Of a stretch of DNA of 64,000 nucleotides, positions 28,088 through 37,384 are shown piece after piece. The stretch spans positions 124,001 through 188,000 of the forward strand of contig CBDBIN010000046.1 of the NCBI GenBank assembly GCA_965206125.1. Reading direction: 5' to 3'. This DNA comes from CAXWPM01 sp965206125. GTDB taxonomy: Bacteria > Acidobacteriota > Terriglobia > 20CM-2-55-15. The stretch's first letter is position 1; every line of letters starts with the position of its first letter. The position numbers and the translations under genes were made by a program. The notes under the pieces were generated by a model. It was not told the origin of the DNA, ran no database searches, and saw only the letters and a list, made by a program, of their open reading frames with translations.

Positions 28088-28158
28088 TTCTACGCCCTTC
28101 GGTTGAAGGGCAAGCCACCCCCGCACGGACGCGACCAACGAACAGTGGAGGCAGGTAC

Positions 28159-28185
28159 ATGTTCTACGGCGTGATCTGGGTCTAA
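28159..28185 (+). CDS. Possible 8-codon leader ORF (MFYGVIWV)
   Basis: Eight sense codons and TAA, with an ideal GGAGG seven bases before the ATG. The peptide MFYGVIWV is aromatic and hydrophobic. It sits between the terminator and the next small ORF. It could be a regulatory leader peptide or chance; the strong ribosome site is the only support. Confidence 0.3.
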   Translation: MFYGVIWV

Positions 28186-28283
28186 CCCACCCCACAAAAC
28201 TGTCGAACAATTAGCGTGGCGCCGGGTTCCCGGTGGCTGCAAGAAAAAGACTGCAAAAACTATCGTCCCTGGAGAAAAATAAG

Positions 28284-28385
28284 ATGACTGAGAACAAAGA
28301 ATTTGCCGGAATCTGGATCGAAGTTGAAATCGAAGAACTGGAACAGAAGATCGCCCCGAGTGGTTCGTTGGACGTTGGAAAATAA
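28284..28385 (+). CDS. Small acidic peptide (33 aa), possible RiPP-type precursor or signalling peptide
   Basis: ATG at 28284 with GGAG nine bases upstream. The peptide starts MTENKEFAGIWIEVEIEELE and ends QKIAPSGSLDVGK: a negatively charged amphipathic first half, then a Gly/Ser/Pro-containing tail, the general shape of a leader-core precursor. It has no Cys. It follows the riboswitch terminator and precedes the HD-GYP gene on the same strand; a PqqD-M50-HlyD exporter gene is 2 kb upstream. Function is inferred from context only. Confidence 0.5.
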   Translation: MTENKEFAGIWIEVEIEELEQKIAPSGSLDVGK

Positions 28386-28404
28386 TCAGCCGAACGAAAC
28401 CGAT

Positions 28405-28424
28405 GTGGGCCCGAAAGGGCCCAC
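28405..28424 (+). other. Perfect GC hairpin between small ORF and HD-GYP gene
   Basis: GTGGGCCC-GAAA-GGGCCCAC, an 8-bp stem with a GNRA tetraloop and no following T-run. More likely an mRNA stabiliser or processing site than a terminator. It lies 15 bases before the HD-GYP start codon. Confidence 0.6.
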
Positions 28425-28439
28425 GCTCGATGAGATTGC

Positions 28440-30883
28440 ATGAAACTGCAATGGAGTGACCTCTCACGTGGCCAGCGGGCCTACTTAGTATCAGTGTACG
28501 CAGCTGGCGCTGCCGTCGCGTTGATCTGTTTCTCGGTGCCTGAGAACGAGTTTTCTCAAGAATGGTTATTCTTAACCACAGCCTCCCTTTTTGTAGCGAC
28601 TGTAAATGTCCGGTTGCCACGCACAAAGTCGGAAATCATCTCGATGGGGGATGTGTTTACGATTCTGGCAATACTGTATTTCGGTCCGGGCCCGGCGCTG
28701 GTCACATATTGGCTCCAGCTAGTCACCGCTCACGCTACTAACCAGATAAAAAAGTTCGGTTGGCACTTCCTACAAGAAACATTCGCTTACAAGTGGTTCT
28801 TCAATATTGCCCAGTGTGCGGTGTCGATCACGGCGATGTACTTTGCCTATACCTACGTTCGGAATCTCGGCCTACCCGACACCGCATCCCAATTGATCGG
28901 CTTGGCCACGATAGCCACCTCCTTCTTCCTTACGAACACCATACCGTTAGCGATCGTAATTGCGCTCTTGGAAAAAGCATCTCTCTGGACGACCTGGAAG
29001 GATGGTCTTGGACTCTACGTCTTGAACTTCTATGGCTCTGCGGCTGCGGCCGGCCTTCTTTCGCTCTTCTACGAACGTAACCCTCTCATCCTGCTTCTCG
29101 CCCTCCCGATAGCCGCTGTTTTCTACCAGCTCTACCAGTTCTACATCGACAAATACGAAAACGCTCAGGCGCATATCGCCGAGTTGAACAAGCTCTACCT
29201 CCAGACGGTCGAGGCTCTGGCGACGGCCGTCGATGCCAAGGACCGATACACTCACGGCCACATCCGAAGAGTTCAAAGCTATGCGGTGGAGTTGGCGAAA
29301 CGGATGGGTGTGAACGACGAAAACGAACTCATGGCGATCAAGTCGGGGGCGCTGCTTCACGACATCGGGAAGATCGCCATTCCAGAGTACATCCTGAACA
29401 AACCGACGGTCCTTACGGAATCTGAGTTCGAGAAGATGAAGATCCACCCATCCGTCGGAGCAAGCATGCTCAAGGGCATCGAGTTTCCGTTCCCCGTACA
29501 ACCGCTGGTCAAGTCCCATCACGAGAGGTGGGACGGCAAGGGGTATCCGGACGGCCTCAGGGAGGATGCAATACCTCTTAGCGCGAGAATCCTGTCCCTG
29601 GTCGACTGCTACGACGCCTTGACGACCAACCGCCCGTACCGGGCGCCAATGGCGCGGGAACAGGTCATCGAATTCTTCCGGCGAGAATCCGGGCGAGCCT
29701 ACGATCCCGGTGTGGTCGACGCCTTTGTTCAGAACGTCGAGGCGTTGGAGGAAGAGGGCTCCAAAGTTCCCGTTCCCGACACCGACATCTGGGGTAGCGA
29801 AGCGAAGCGGACCGAGAACGTACGTCCGTTAGAGACAGTACAGCCCACGGTCAACTACAGCAAGGCCATGGATGTCGGCGCGGAAGTCCAGGCCGAGTTG
29901 TATTCCGTATTTGAGTTCGTTCGGGCCGCCCGATCGCTTCAGGTCCAAGACATACTCTTGTTCATCGGTATCAAGCTCGAGGCGCTGATCCCTTTCGACG
30001 CGGCCGTTTTCTATCTGGCCGATGTTGAAGAAGATGTTGTGCGGCCCATGCACGTGGTCGGGAACCTGGAGCACATGATACAAAAGGACGTGTCTCTCCC
30101 GCTCGACCAGAAGCTGAGCGGCTGGGTCGCGGCAAACAACCAGGCTCTCTCGAACCTCCCACCGTTTCCGGACTTCCGGACGCTGAAAGACCCCAAGCCG
30201 CGATTCGAGATCTCCAGCATCGTGCCGTTGAACCATCGGGGCAACATCATTGGCGCGTTGGCCCTCTACCGTAGCGAGAAGGTCCGGTTCACAGATCAGG
30301 AATTTCGCCACCTGGAGATCGTTGCCGGCCAGGCGGCAATCGGACTCCACCGCTCCCGCAAACCCAAAGATGCCGGGGCCACGCTCTTCGACGAGGTCAC
30401 TGGCCTTCCCAACGGGTACCAGATGCATCTCATGTTCGACCAGGTGGCGATGGACGCGCAACGCTACGAGTACCCGATGGCGCTGTTGGCCTTTCGGATC
30501 GAAGACCTGTCGGAAATTCGCCAGCGCTACGGTCACCTGAGCGCAACCGAGATCGTCCGCTTTCTAGGTCGAAGGTTAAAGCAAGAAGTCAGGGGAACCG
30601 ATATCCTGGTCAGCTATTCCGAAGATCAGTTCCTTGCGCTACATCCGAAGATGAGTCGAGAACAGGCCGAAGCCTCAAGTCGCGGATCCAGAACGAACTG
30701 GATCGACACAAGTTCGTGGTGCGCCACGGAGTTGAGTTGGCACCCCGGGTCGCAATTAGCATCGCCGAGTTTCCGCAAGAAGGTACGAAGTTTGAGGATC
30801 TTCTTGCGATCGCAGACTGGCGACTGACAGACGACCAGCGAATTCGGTCGATCGCAAACCGCAAGATCGCTATCAAACCCTGA
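28440..30883 (+). CDS. Membrane HD-GYP c-di-GMP phosphodiesterase with GAF and degenerate GGDEF domains, frameshifted near the end
   Basis: About 814 aa when one base is restored. Residues 1-225 are seven to eight membrane helices. The HD-GYP domain (about 255-430) is intact: HGHIRRVQSYAVELAKRMG, HDIGKIAIP (His307-Asp308) and HHERWDGKGYPDGL (GYP 368-370), so it should hydrolyse c-di-GMP. A GAF domain spans about 490-635. The last domain is GGDEF-like (DEVTGLPNGYQMH) but its signature is SEDQF instead of GGDEF, so it is probably not a cyclase. Near 30673-30674 (GCCTC) a base is missing; in the restored frame the C-terminus reads VAISIAEFPQEGTKFEDLLA and ends at 30883. Confidence 0.9.
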
Positions 30884-31005
30884 AGACACGCGCCTTTGGA
30901 AAAATCGCGCTTTCTGCGTAGATTTGAAGCGCGAACCCCGCGATAATTGTCCCGCGATTTTCGCCAACATCCTGAATAGCCTTCGGCAGAAACGAGGCAA
31001 CTCGA

Positions 31006-34000
31006 TTGCAGCGGTTACTCGTTCTGGCTCATAAGTGTAATTTCATGCATCGGTCCATCCGCAGACGATTCGAAGTCGTCAAGACCTTGCGACGATCCCG
31101 CGAGACCACGACATTCGTCGGCAGAGATCGATGGTCGGACGATGCCCCAGACGTCCTTGTCAGGTTCTTTTCCGCGAACTGCTACAGGGCACCGGAAACC
31201 CTTCGTGAACAGTTAGCCTGGTATCGGGGAATAGAGCACCCCCTCATCGGCGATCTGCAATATGCCGCATTTACAGCCAAGCGCGACTTCTACTGCGTCC
31301 GCACCCATTACCCGGGAGAAGCTTTGCTCAGTCGGACGGCAGCGCCGAAGACTGCGGCCGGGCCGATCGTTTCTGCCTGCTCGATCCTGCGTTCGGAGGG
31401 GATTGTGCATGGCCGTATTCGCCCATCGAACTGCATCGCCGACCGGGATGGGTCCATAACGCTCGTGGACGGAGGACTGCCTCCGACCACCCCTCCGGGA
31501 GCCCTGGGCTCGGTACACTTCATCGCACCTGAGGTCATTGCCGGCGCCCTCCCGACAGTCGATTCCGACCTTTACTCGCTGGCTGCGGTTTTGTACCTGA
31601 TCTACTCCGACCGCTATCTCTTCTACGATTCCGATCCACAACGGCTCAGGGAAAAGCATCTTCATGCGGTACCCGTACCGCTGAACGACGTTTGCGACGT
31701 CTCGTCCGAGCTGAGCGTCCTGGTTGCCTCGTTGCTGGATCGCCAGACCGAAGCCCGAGTGGAGGCATTTGCCGAACTCTCTCTGCTGCTTTCGTGCCCG
31801 GTTCAACCGCCGCGGCGCGCGCCACTGGTCGGCAGACAAGTGGAGTTGAAGTGTGCCTGGGACGCGCTCCGGAATGGCGAGACGGGACTCCAGGTCTTGG
31901 CTGTAAATGGTGAAGCCGGTTCTGGAAAGACGCGGTTCGTCGAGGAACTGGCGTTTCGTTGTGAGCTGGCCGGGGACTACTGCCTAGTGGGTCGATCGTA
32001 TGAACGGGCAAACCGACAATTTGAGCCGATTCTACAAGTTCTGTCACAGTGGCTGACTCGCAACGGTGAAGTAGACGGATGGCTTGAAACAGACGGACGG
32101 CCGTTCGCAAGCTCGCTCGGCGCGCTGCTGCCAGAGCTCGGCTGTGTGACCGGATCCGCACAGCCCATTGCCCTCCGAAAGCTCGCAACTGATCTGGCCG
32201 GCTCACTCATTGCCCTGTCGCGTCGTACTTCGACCATCACGATTGGTCTCGAAGACGCACATTGGATGGATGAGGGTACCCTCACCGTACTGGAGCACCT
32301 CTGGCTACGGTCCGGGGAGTGCAACCTGAGATTGGTACTAACCTCCAGGTCCGGACAATCATTCCGAGACCTGCGTCAACTGATCGACAAAGACACCCAA
32401 CTGACAACGATTTCTCTCAAGCCGCTCGATCGTCGGGCATCGATCGACCTGGCGGAGCGGTTAACCGTAGATGCCTCGAATGTCTCCTGGGTCGTCGACA
32501 ACGGCTGCGGGAATCCGCTCTTCTTGGAAGAATGCGCTCGCTACAGCGAAGCAACTTGCAAACAACTCCCTCCAAGGGTGGGCAACATTCTGCGAGAAGA
32601 GATTGCGCAACTGCCGAGGGAAGGGAGGGTAGTGGCCGAAATCCTGTCTCTATTCCCGAAGCCTATTCCTGTAGGCCTTGCTCGTAAGGCCCTTGAGACT
32701 GTTCCAGAAGCGTCAGACAAGAGCCTTCAATGGCTGGTTAGCAGGGGCATCCTCTTCGATGGACACGGTCGATTCGCTTTCCGCCACGATCGCATCCGTG
32801 CTGCGATTTACCGCCGAATATCGAATCGACGCCAAAAGCTACTCCATAAATCCGTTTGCGCGCTGCTTTTGGCTGAAGGTGGGGACGTCACGTCGATCGC
32901 GTACCACTTTGAACGTGCGGGAATGCTGCATGACGCCGCAGATGCATATCGCCGAGCCGCGCAAATGGAACATAAGCAAGAGAGTTTTCAAACTGCCGCT
33001 GAACTCTACGGCAAAGCCAGGGCACTTGGGGCGAAATTGAACGAAAAGTCGAACATCGAGCTTGAAATGGCCTATGCCCGCTGTCTCCGATCGGCCGGAA
33101 AGGATCAGCTGGCGAAGTCCGTGCTCAATGGCGTAGTTGCAGTCGACTCCAAGGTCGATGCTCGCACAAGAGGTGAGGCCTACAGAATTCTCGCATACAC
33201 GTCGCGCGAGTCGCTGACCGCAGCTGTAAAGCTTTACGGCTGCGCCTTGGACCAGTTCGATGCCAAATCACCGGACGCCCGTTGGCCCCTGCTAGGTATT
33301 GCACAGACATATGCGCTCGCCGGCAAGGTCCAGAGTGCCATGGAGAGCTTAGCGCGGGCCGAACATCTTCCACCCTTGGGGCAGGAGTCGGATCCGGTAG
33401 CCCTTGCAGCAAAGGGAAACGTCCTGTTGTCAGTTTGCGAGTATCGCCATGCATTGCAGACGTTCACTCGCACAGAGCACAGCAACCGCGACGTGTTCGT
33501 AATTAGCCTTAATAACCGCGCCGTCTGCCTTGAACACATGGGCTACTTGTCGATGGCCTGTCGATCCCAAGAGGAATCACTCAAACTAGCCCGGCGCTTT
33601 GGGATCCTGTCCGCAGAACTCCAGTCCTACGCCAATCTCGCGGCCTTTTTCATCAAGAAGGGCGACTTCCGGATTGCGTCAGAGTTCTTCGACCAGGTGG
33701 ATCGAGTCTCTAGTGCGTTGCACTACCATCGCGTTGGAGACCGAACGAACTTGCCGCTCTTGTATGCCGACCAAGCTGCCCTCCAGACCGAACTTGGCCA
33801 GTATGTGCTAGCGGGAACCCTTCTCACGGCAGCCAGCAGACGGCTCAGCAAGGATCGTTCGAGCCAGAAGGCGGTTTGGGTCGCACTGAGGAAAGCTGAA
33901 CTCTGCGGACACATCGGAAACAGCGCAGGCGTTCGTGCGGCGATGGATCGGATCAAGGCAGCAGAGTTACTTCAAACCGACTTCTTCCGAGTAGAAGAAG

Positions 34001-36050
34001 CGCTGATCGCCCGCTGGACGAAGACGCCGGCGGGAAAACGTTCGAACCTTCTGGAGGCCGCACTTGAGAGAACGAAAGTGCAAGGAACGCTGTACCAAAG
34101 ATGCCGTGTGCTGATCGCACTCGCGGAACTGGGCATCGAGCAGGGGCAACTCGGCAGTGCATTCGAACATCTGAAGAAAGCGGATGGACTCGCGCGCAAA
34201 CACGGCTATCGGCCCCTGCGGGCCAGGATCCTGCTGCTGCGAGGACTTTCCAGCTCGACGGCTGACGTTCGAGAGCAGGCGCTGAGTGAAGCGCATCAAA
34301 TTGCCCTCGAACTACCGCTACCGGAAATCGCAGCCGAGGCCGCCTTTCGGATTGCCGAAGGAATGCGGGCGCGTGGAGACCTTGAGAACGCCCAAGAGAA
34401 GCTGAGCGAGAGTGTTTCAGTCATCACGAGCCTGGCCGAACAGGTTCCGGCACGCTACCGAAACGGCTACATGAAGCTATCGTGGAGAAGACAGGCCCGA
34501 ACCATGAACAATAAGTCAAACCAAGTCGATCACGCCAAACACGATTCTCTCGTCCAACGGGACCGCTACTTCTTCAAGGCAGTTTACGAGGGCGCTCAAT
34601 CGATAGGACTTGCAAAAGACCTGGCCGAGTTCGGGGAGACGTTCACCAAGCTGGTGTCGGAAACGCTCGCGTGCCGGGCCACTCTGATGATCAACATCCA
34701 CGATCAGATTGAGTTCCGCAACTCTGGCGGTGCAGTCGACAACAGCCTCCGCCGAAAGCTGAGCCGGTTGTATGAGCGGCACCGATTCGAACCCTTCTTC
34801 AACGACGAGGACGCCTCACAGAAGAATCCTGAGCGACGGTCGACCGCGTGGGTACCACTGACCACGCATGGCAGCAGGTTCGGTGGCATATACGTCGAAC
34901 TTGGCTCTCGTCGATTGGCAGAGCATGAAATGGAGTTTCTCAGCACGGCGGGCGTCATCGGTTCCTGCGCTCTCGCCGCCATGCTCTGGGCGGAAGGGAA
35001 GCCGAATACTGATCGATCCAGGCCACGCTACGACGGAATCATTGGAACTTCCAAAGAAATTGCCGAGGTTTGTAGACAAATTGAAATCGCTGCCGGCAAC
35101 GTGGCCACAGTCCTGATCGAAGGGGAAAGCGGTACCGGCAAGGAACTTGTCGCCAAGGCGATCCACTCAGCAAGCGAACGTCGTGATGGGCCGCTGGTGA
35201 CCGTTGACTGTGGCGCCATACCGGAGGCGCTGATCGAAAGCGAGCTATTTGGCAGCCGCAGAGGATCCTTCACCGGGGCCACATCCGACCGATCTGGCCT
35301 GATCGAGACGGCCAACCGGGGTTCACTCTTCCTCGACGAGGTCGCCAACACGAGCGCAGGCCTCCAAGCCAAGCTACTGCGTGTGCTGCAAGAAAGAAAA
35401 GTTCGACGGCTGGGCGATTCGAAAGATCGTCCGGTGGACATACGGCTCATCGCGGCGACGAATGCGAACCTGGAGGACCTGGTCAGCCAGGGACGCTTTC
35501 GGCAGGATCTTCTGTTCCGCCTGAAGGTTCTATACATTCCACTGCCACCCTTGCGCAAGCGCCGACAAGACATCCCGGAAATCGCTCGAGCTCTTCTCGG
35601 ACAACTGAACGCGGTGAACAAGGCCCGGAAACGGTTCAGTCCGAGCGTGCTTCGTCAATTGAGCACCGGCAACTATCCCGGCAATGTCCGCGAGCTTCAG
35701 AATGTTGTCGAGCGCGCCTTTTTTTCCGCGAAACGAACACGATTAGGCAAGTTGACGCCTCGATCGGAACCGAAACTGAGGCCAACAAGGATGAAGTCAC
35801 TTCCTTGTTCGAGAGTCTTAAAGAAGGCCGAATGGATTTCTGGACGTCGATTCACGCGCGATATAAGAACAGGGATATATCTCGTGAAAGGGTTATGGCG
35901 CTCATGGACCTGGGGCTGCGCGAGACTCGCGGGTCATACAAGTCTGTCGTCAGACTCTTCCAGCTGAAAGACCAGGACTACAGGCGCTTCATGGACTTCC
36001 TGCGCCGCAACAAGTGTCAACCGGACTTCAGGCCGTACCGAAGACTCTAG
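31006..36050 (+). CDS. Giant regulator: pseudokinase + STAND ATPase + TPR + GAF + sigma-54 activator domain, frameshifted
   Basis: About 1,681 aa once restored. TTG 31006 has GAGG upstream; ATG 31045 is an alternative. Residues about 15-265 follow a Ser/Thr kinase fold, but the catalytic HRDLKPxN is HGRIRPSN (135-142) and DFG is VDGG, so it is a pseudokinase. About 275-640 is a STAND/AAA ATPase with Walker A NGEAGSGKT (301-309) and IGLEDAHWMDEGT. About 650-1130 is TPR-like. About 1190-1330 is GAF. About 1345-1590 is a sigma-54 interaction domain: GESGTGKE, GSRRGSFTGA (GSFTGA in place of GAFTGA) and GNVRELQNVVERA. A T-run (seven T, eight expected) at 35719-35725 shifts the frame; the helical tail continues through SLFESLKEGRMDFW to 36050. 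It should activate a sigma-54 promoter in response to ligand or protein binding. Confidence 0.9.
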
Positions 36051-36094
36051 TCGTTTGCAAGCCCCTGCGGTATAGTCATTGTATATACGTCGCC

Positions 36095-36334
36095 ATGCGT
36101 ACTCGAATACAGAAATGGGGAAACAGCCTGGGCCTCCGGATTCCGAAGTCCTTTGCCAAAGAGGCTTCCGTGTCCGACGGGTCAACAGTGGACATCAGCG
36201 TCAAGCAGGGAACCTTGGTGGTGCGCCCCGTAACAGATGAAGTCAACCTCAAGGATCTTCTGTCGCAGGTAACCGGGGACAACCTTCACGAGGAGATCAC
36301 GTACGCCGGCCCGGACGGCCGAGAGGTCTGGTAG
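36095..36334 (+). CDS. mazE: MazE-like antitoxin (AbrB/SpoVT-type)
   Basis: 79 aa from ATG 36095. The swapped-hairpin DNA-binding fold is evident: MRTRIQKWGNSLGLRIPKSF, followed by SDGSTVDISVKQGTLVVRP. The C-terminal tail (HEEITYAGPDGREVW) would wrap the toxin. It overlaps mazF by one base. The upstream GTATATAC palindrome at 36081-36088 may be an autoregulatory operator. Confidence 0.93.
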   Translation: MRTRIQKWGNSLGLRIPKSFAKEASVSDGSTVDISVKQGTLVVRPVTDEVNLKDLLSQVTGDNLHEEITYAGPDGREVW

Positions 36335-36669
36335 TGGCTCGGCACTATGTTCCAGACCGCGGCGACCTTTGGCTCCAGTTCAATCCACAAGCAGGCTCGG
36401 AACAGGCAGGACGTCGACCGGCGCTGGTCGTCTCACCGAAGGCATACAACGGAAAGGTCGGTCTGGGGCTCTTCTGCCCGGTAACGTCCCGAATCAAGAG
36501 TTATCCGTTCGAAGTGCCACTGCCGCCGGGACTCGAAGTCGGTGGAGTCATCCTGGCGGACCAAATCAAGAGCCTCGACTGGCGAGCCCGGAAAGCAAAA
36601 CGCATGGGGACCGTGCCACCCCAGGTAACGAAACAGCTACTCGCCAAACTTCGGACACTGGTCACCTGA
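36334..36669 (+). CDS. mazF: MazF-like mRNA interferase toxin
   Basis: 111 aa, GTG start overlapping the mazE stop. PemK/MazF landmarks: VPDRGDLWLQFNPQAGSEQ, GRRPALVVSPKAYN, FCPVTSRIKSYPFEVPL and GVILADQIKSLDWRARKA (catalytic Arg and Thr/Ser in usual places). It cleaves RNA at short sequence motifs when MazE is degraded. Length and motifs are normal, so it is likely active. Confidence 0.95.
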   Translation: MARHYVPDRGDLWLQFNPQAGSEQAGRRPALVVSPKAYNGKVGLGLFCPVTSRIKSYPFEVPLPPGLEVGGVILADQIKSLDWRARKAKRMGTVPPQVTKQLLAKLRTLVT

Positions 36670-36715
36670 CTCACTGTCACAGATCGCGCCCAATCCCCCG
36701 TGCTACCATCCCCCC

Positions 36716-37384
36716 ATGTCCCCACTGGTGCGGGTTTCCGGCGTCCGCAAGGTCTACGAATCCGAGGGCGAGCCGGTCGTCGCGCTCCAGAATGTTTCTC
36801 TCGAAGTCGTCCCCGGTGAGTTCCTCGCCCTGATGGGTCCGAGCGGCTGCGGAAAGTCTACGCTCCTCCATATTCTGGGCGCGATGGACCGGCCGACCTC
36901 GGGCGAAGCCTGGCTCGAAGACGCGCCCATCCATCGCCTTCCCGAAGAGGACCTCACCGAAATCCGTCGCACACGCGTCGGGTTCGTCTTTCAGTTCTTC
37001 CACCTCCTGCCGACGCTGACGCTCGAAGAGAACGTCGCGCTACCACTGCTCCTGGCGAACGGTCGGAACGTGGATTCGGATCGCGTGCGGTCGTTGATCG
37101 AAACCGTCGGGCTCGGGCATCGGAGAAACGCGACACCGAACCAGCTTTCCGGCGGGGAACTGCAGCGGGCAGCCCTCGCCCGGGCGATCGTCCACAACCC
37201 ACCGCTGGTGGTCGCGGACGAGCCGACCGGAAACCTGGATTCCGACAACGGGCGGACGGTGCTGGAGCTACTGGGCAACCTTGCCGCGAACGGAACGGCA
37301 GTCGTGATGGCGACGCACAACGCTGCCGCGGCGGGGTGCGGCTCGCGAGTGGTCCGGTTGATCGACGGGCGCATAGACGGATGA
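36716..37384 (+). CDS. ABC transporter ATP-binding protein (LolD/MacB/AttE type)
   Basis: 222 aa. Walker A GPSGCGKSTLLHILG, Q-loop FVFQFFHLLP, signature LSGGELQRAALARAI, Walker B VVADEPTGNLDS. It belongs to the group that powers mechanotransmission permeases. The stop overlaps the permease start (ATGA). With the permease and the lipocalin-like gene it forms a compact three-gene operon. Confidence 0.95.
   Translation: MSPLVRVSGVRKVYESEGEPVVALQNVSLEVVPGEFLALMGPSGCGKSTLLHILGAMDRPTSGEAWLEDAPIHRLPEEDLTEIRRTRVGFVFQFFHLLPTLTLEENVALPLLLANGRNVDSDRVRSLIETVGLGHRRNATPNQLSGGELQRAALARAIVHNPPLVVADEPTGNLDSDNGRTVLELLGNLAANGTAVVMATHNAAAAGCGSRVVRLIDGRIDG

Noticed and set aside
28405..28424. Hairpin as an intrinsic terminator
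   Set aside because: Perfect GC stem, but followed by GCTCGATGAG, not a T-run.
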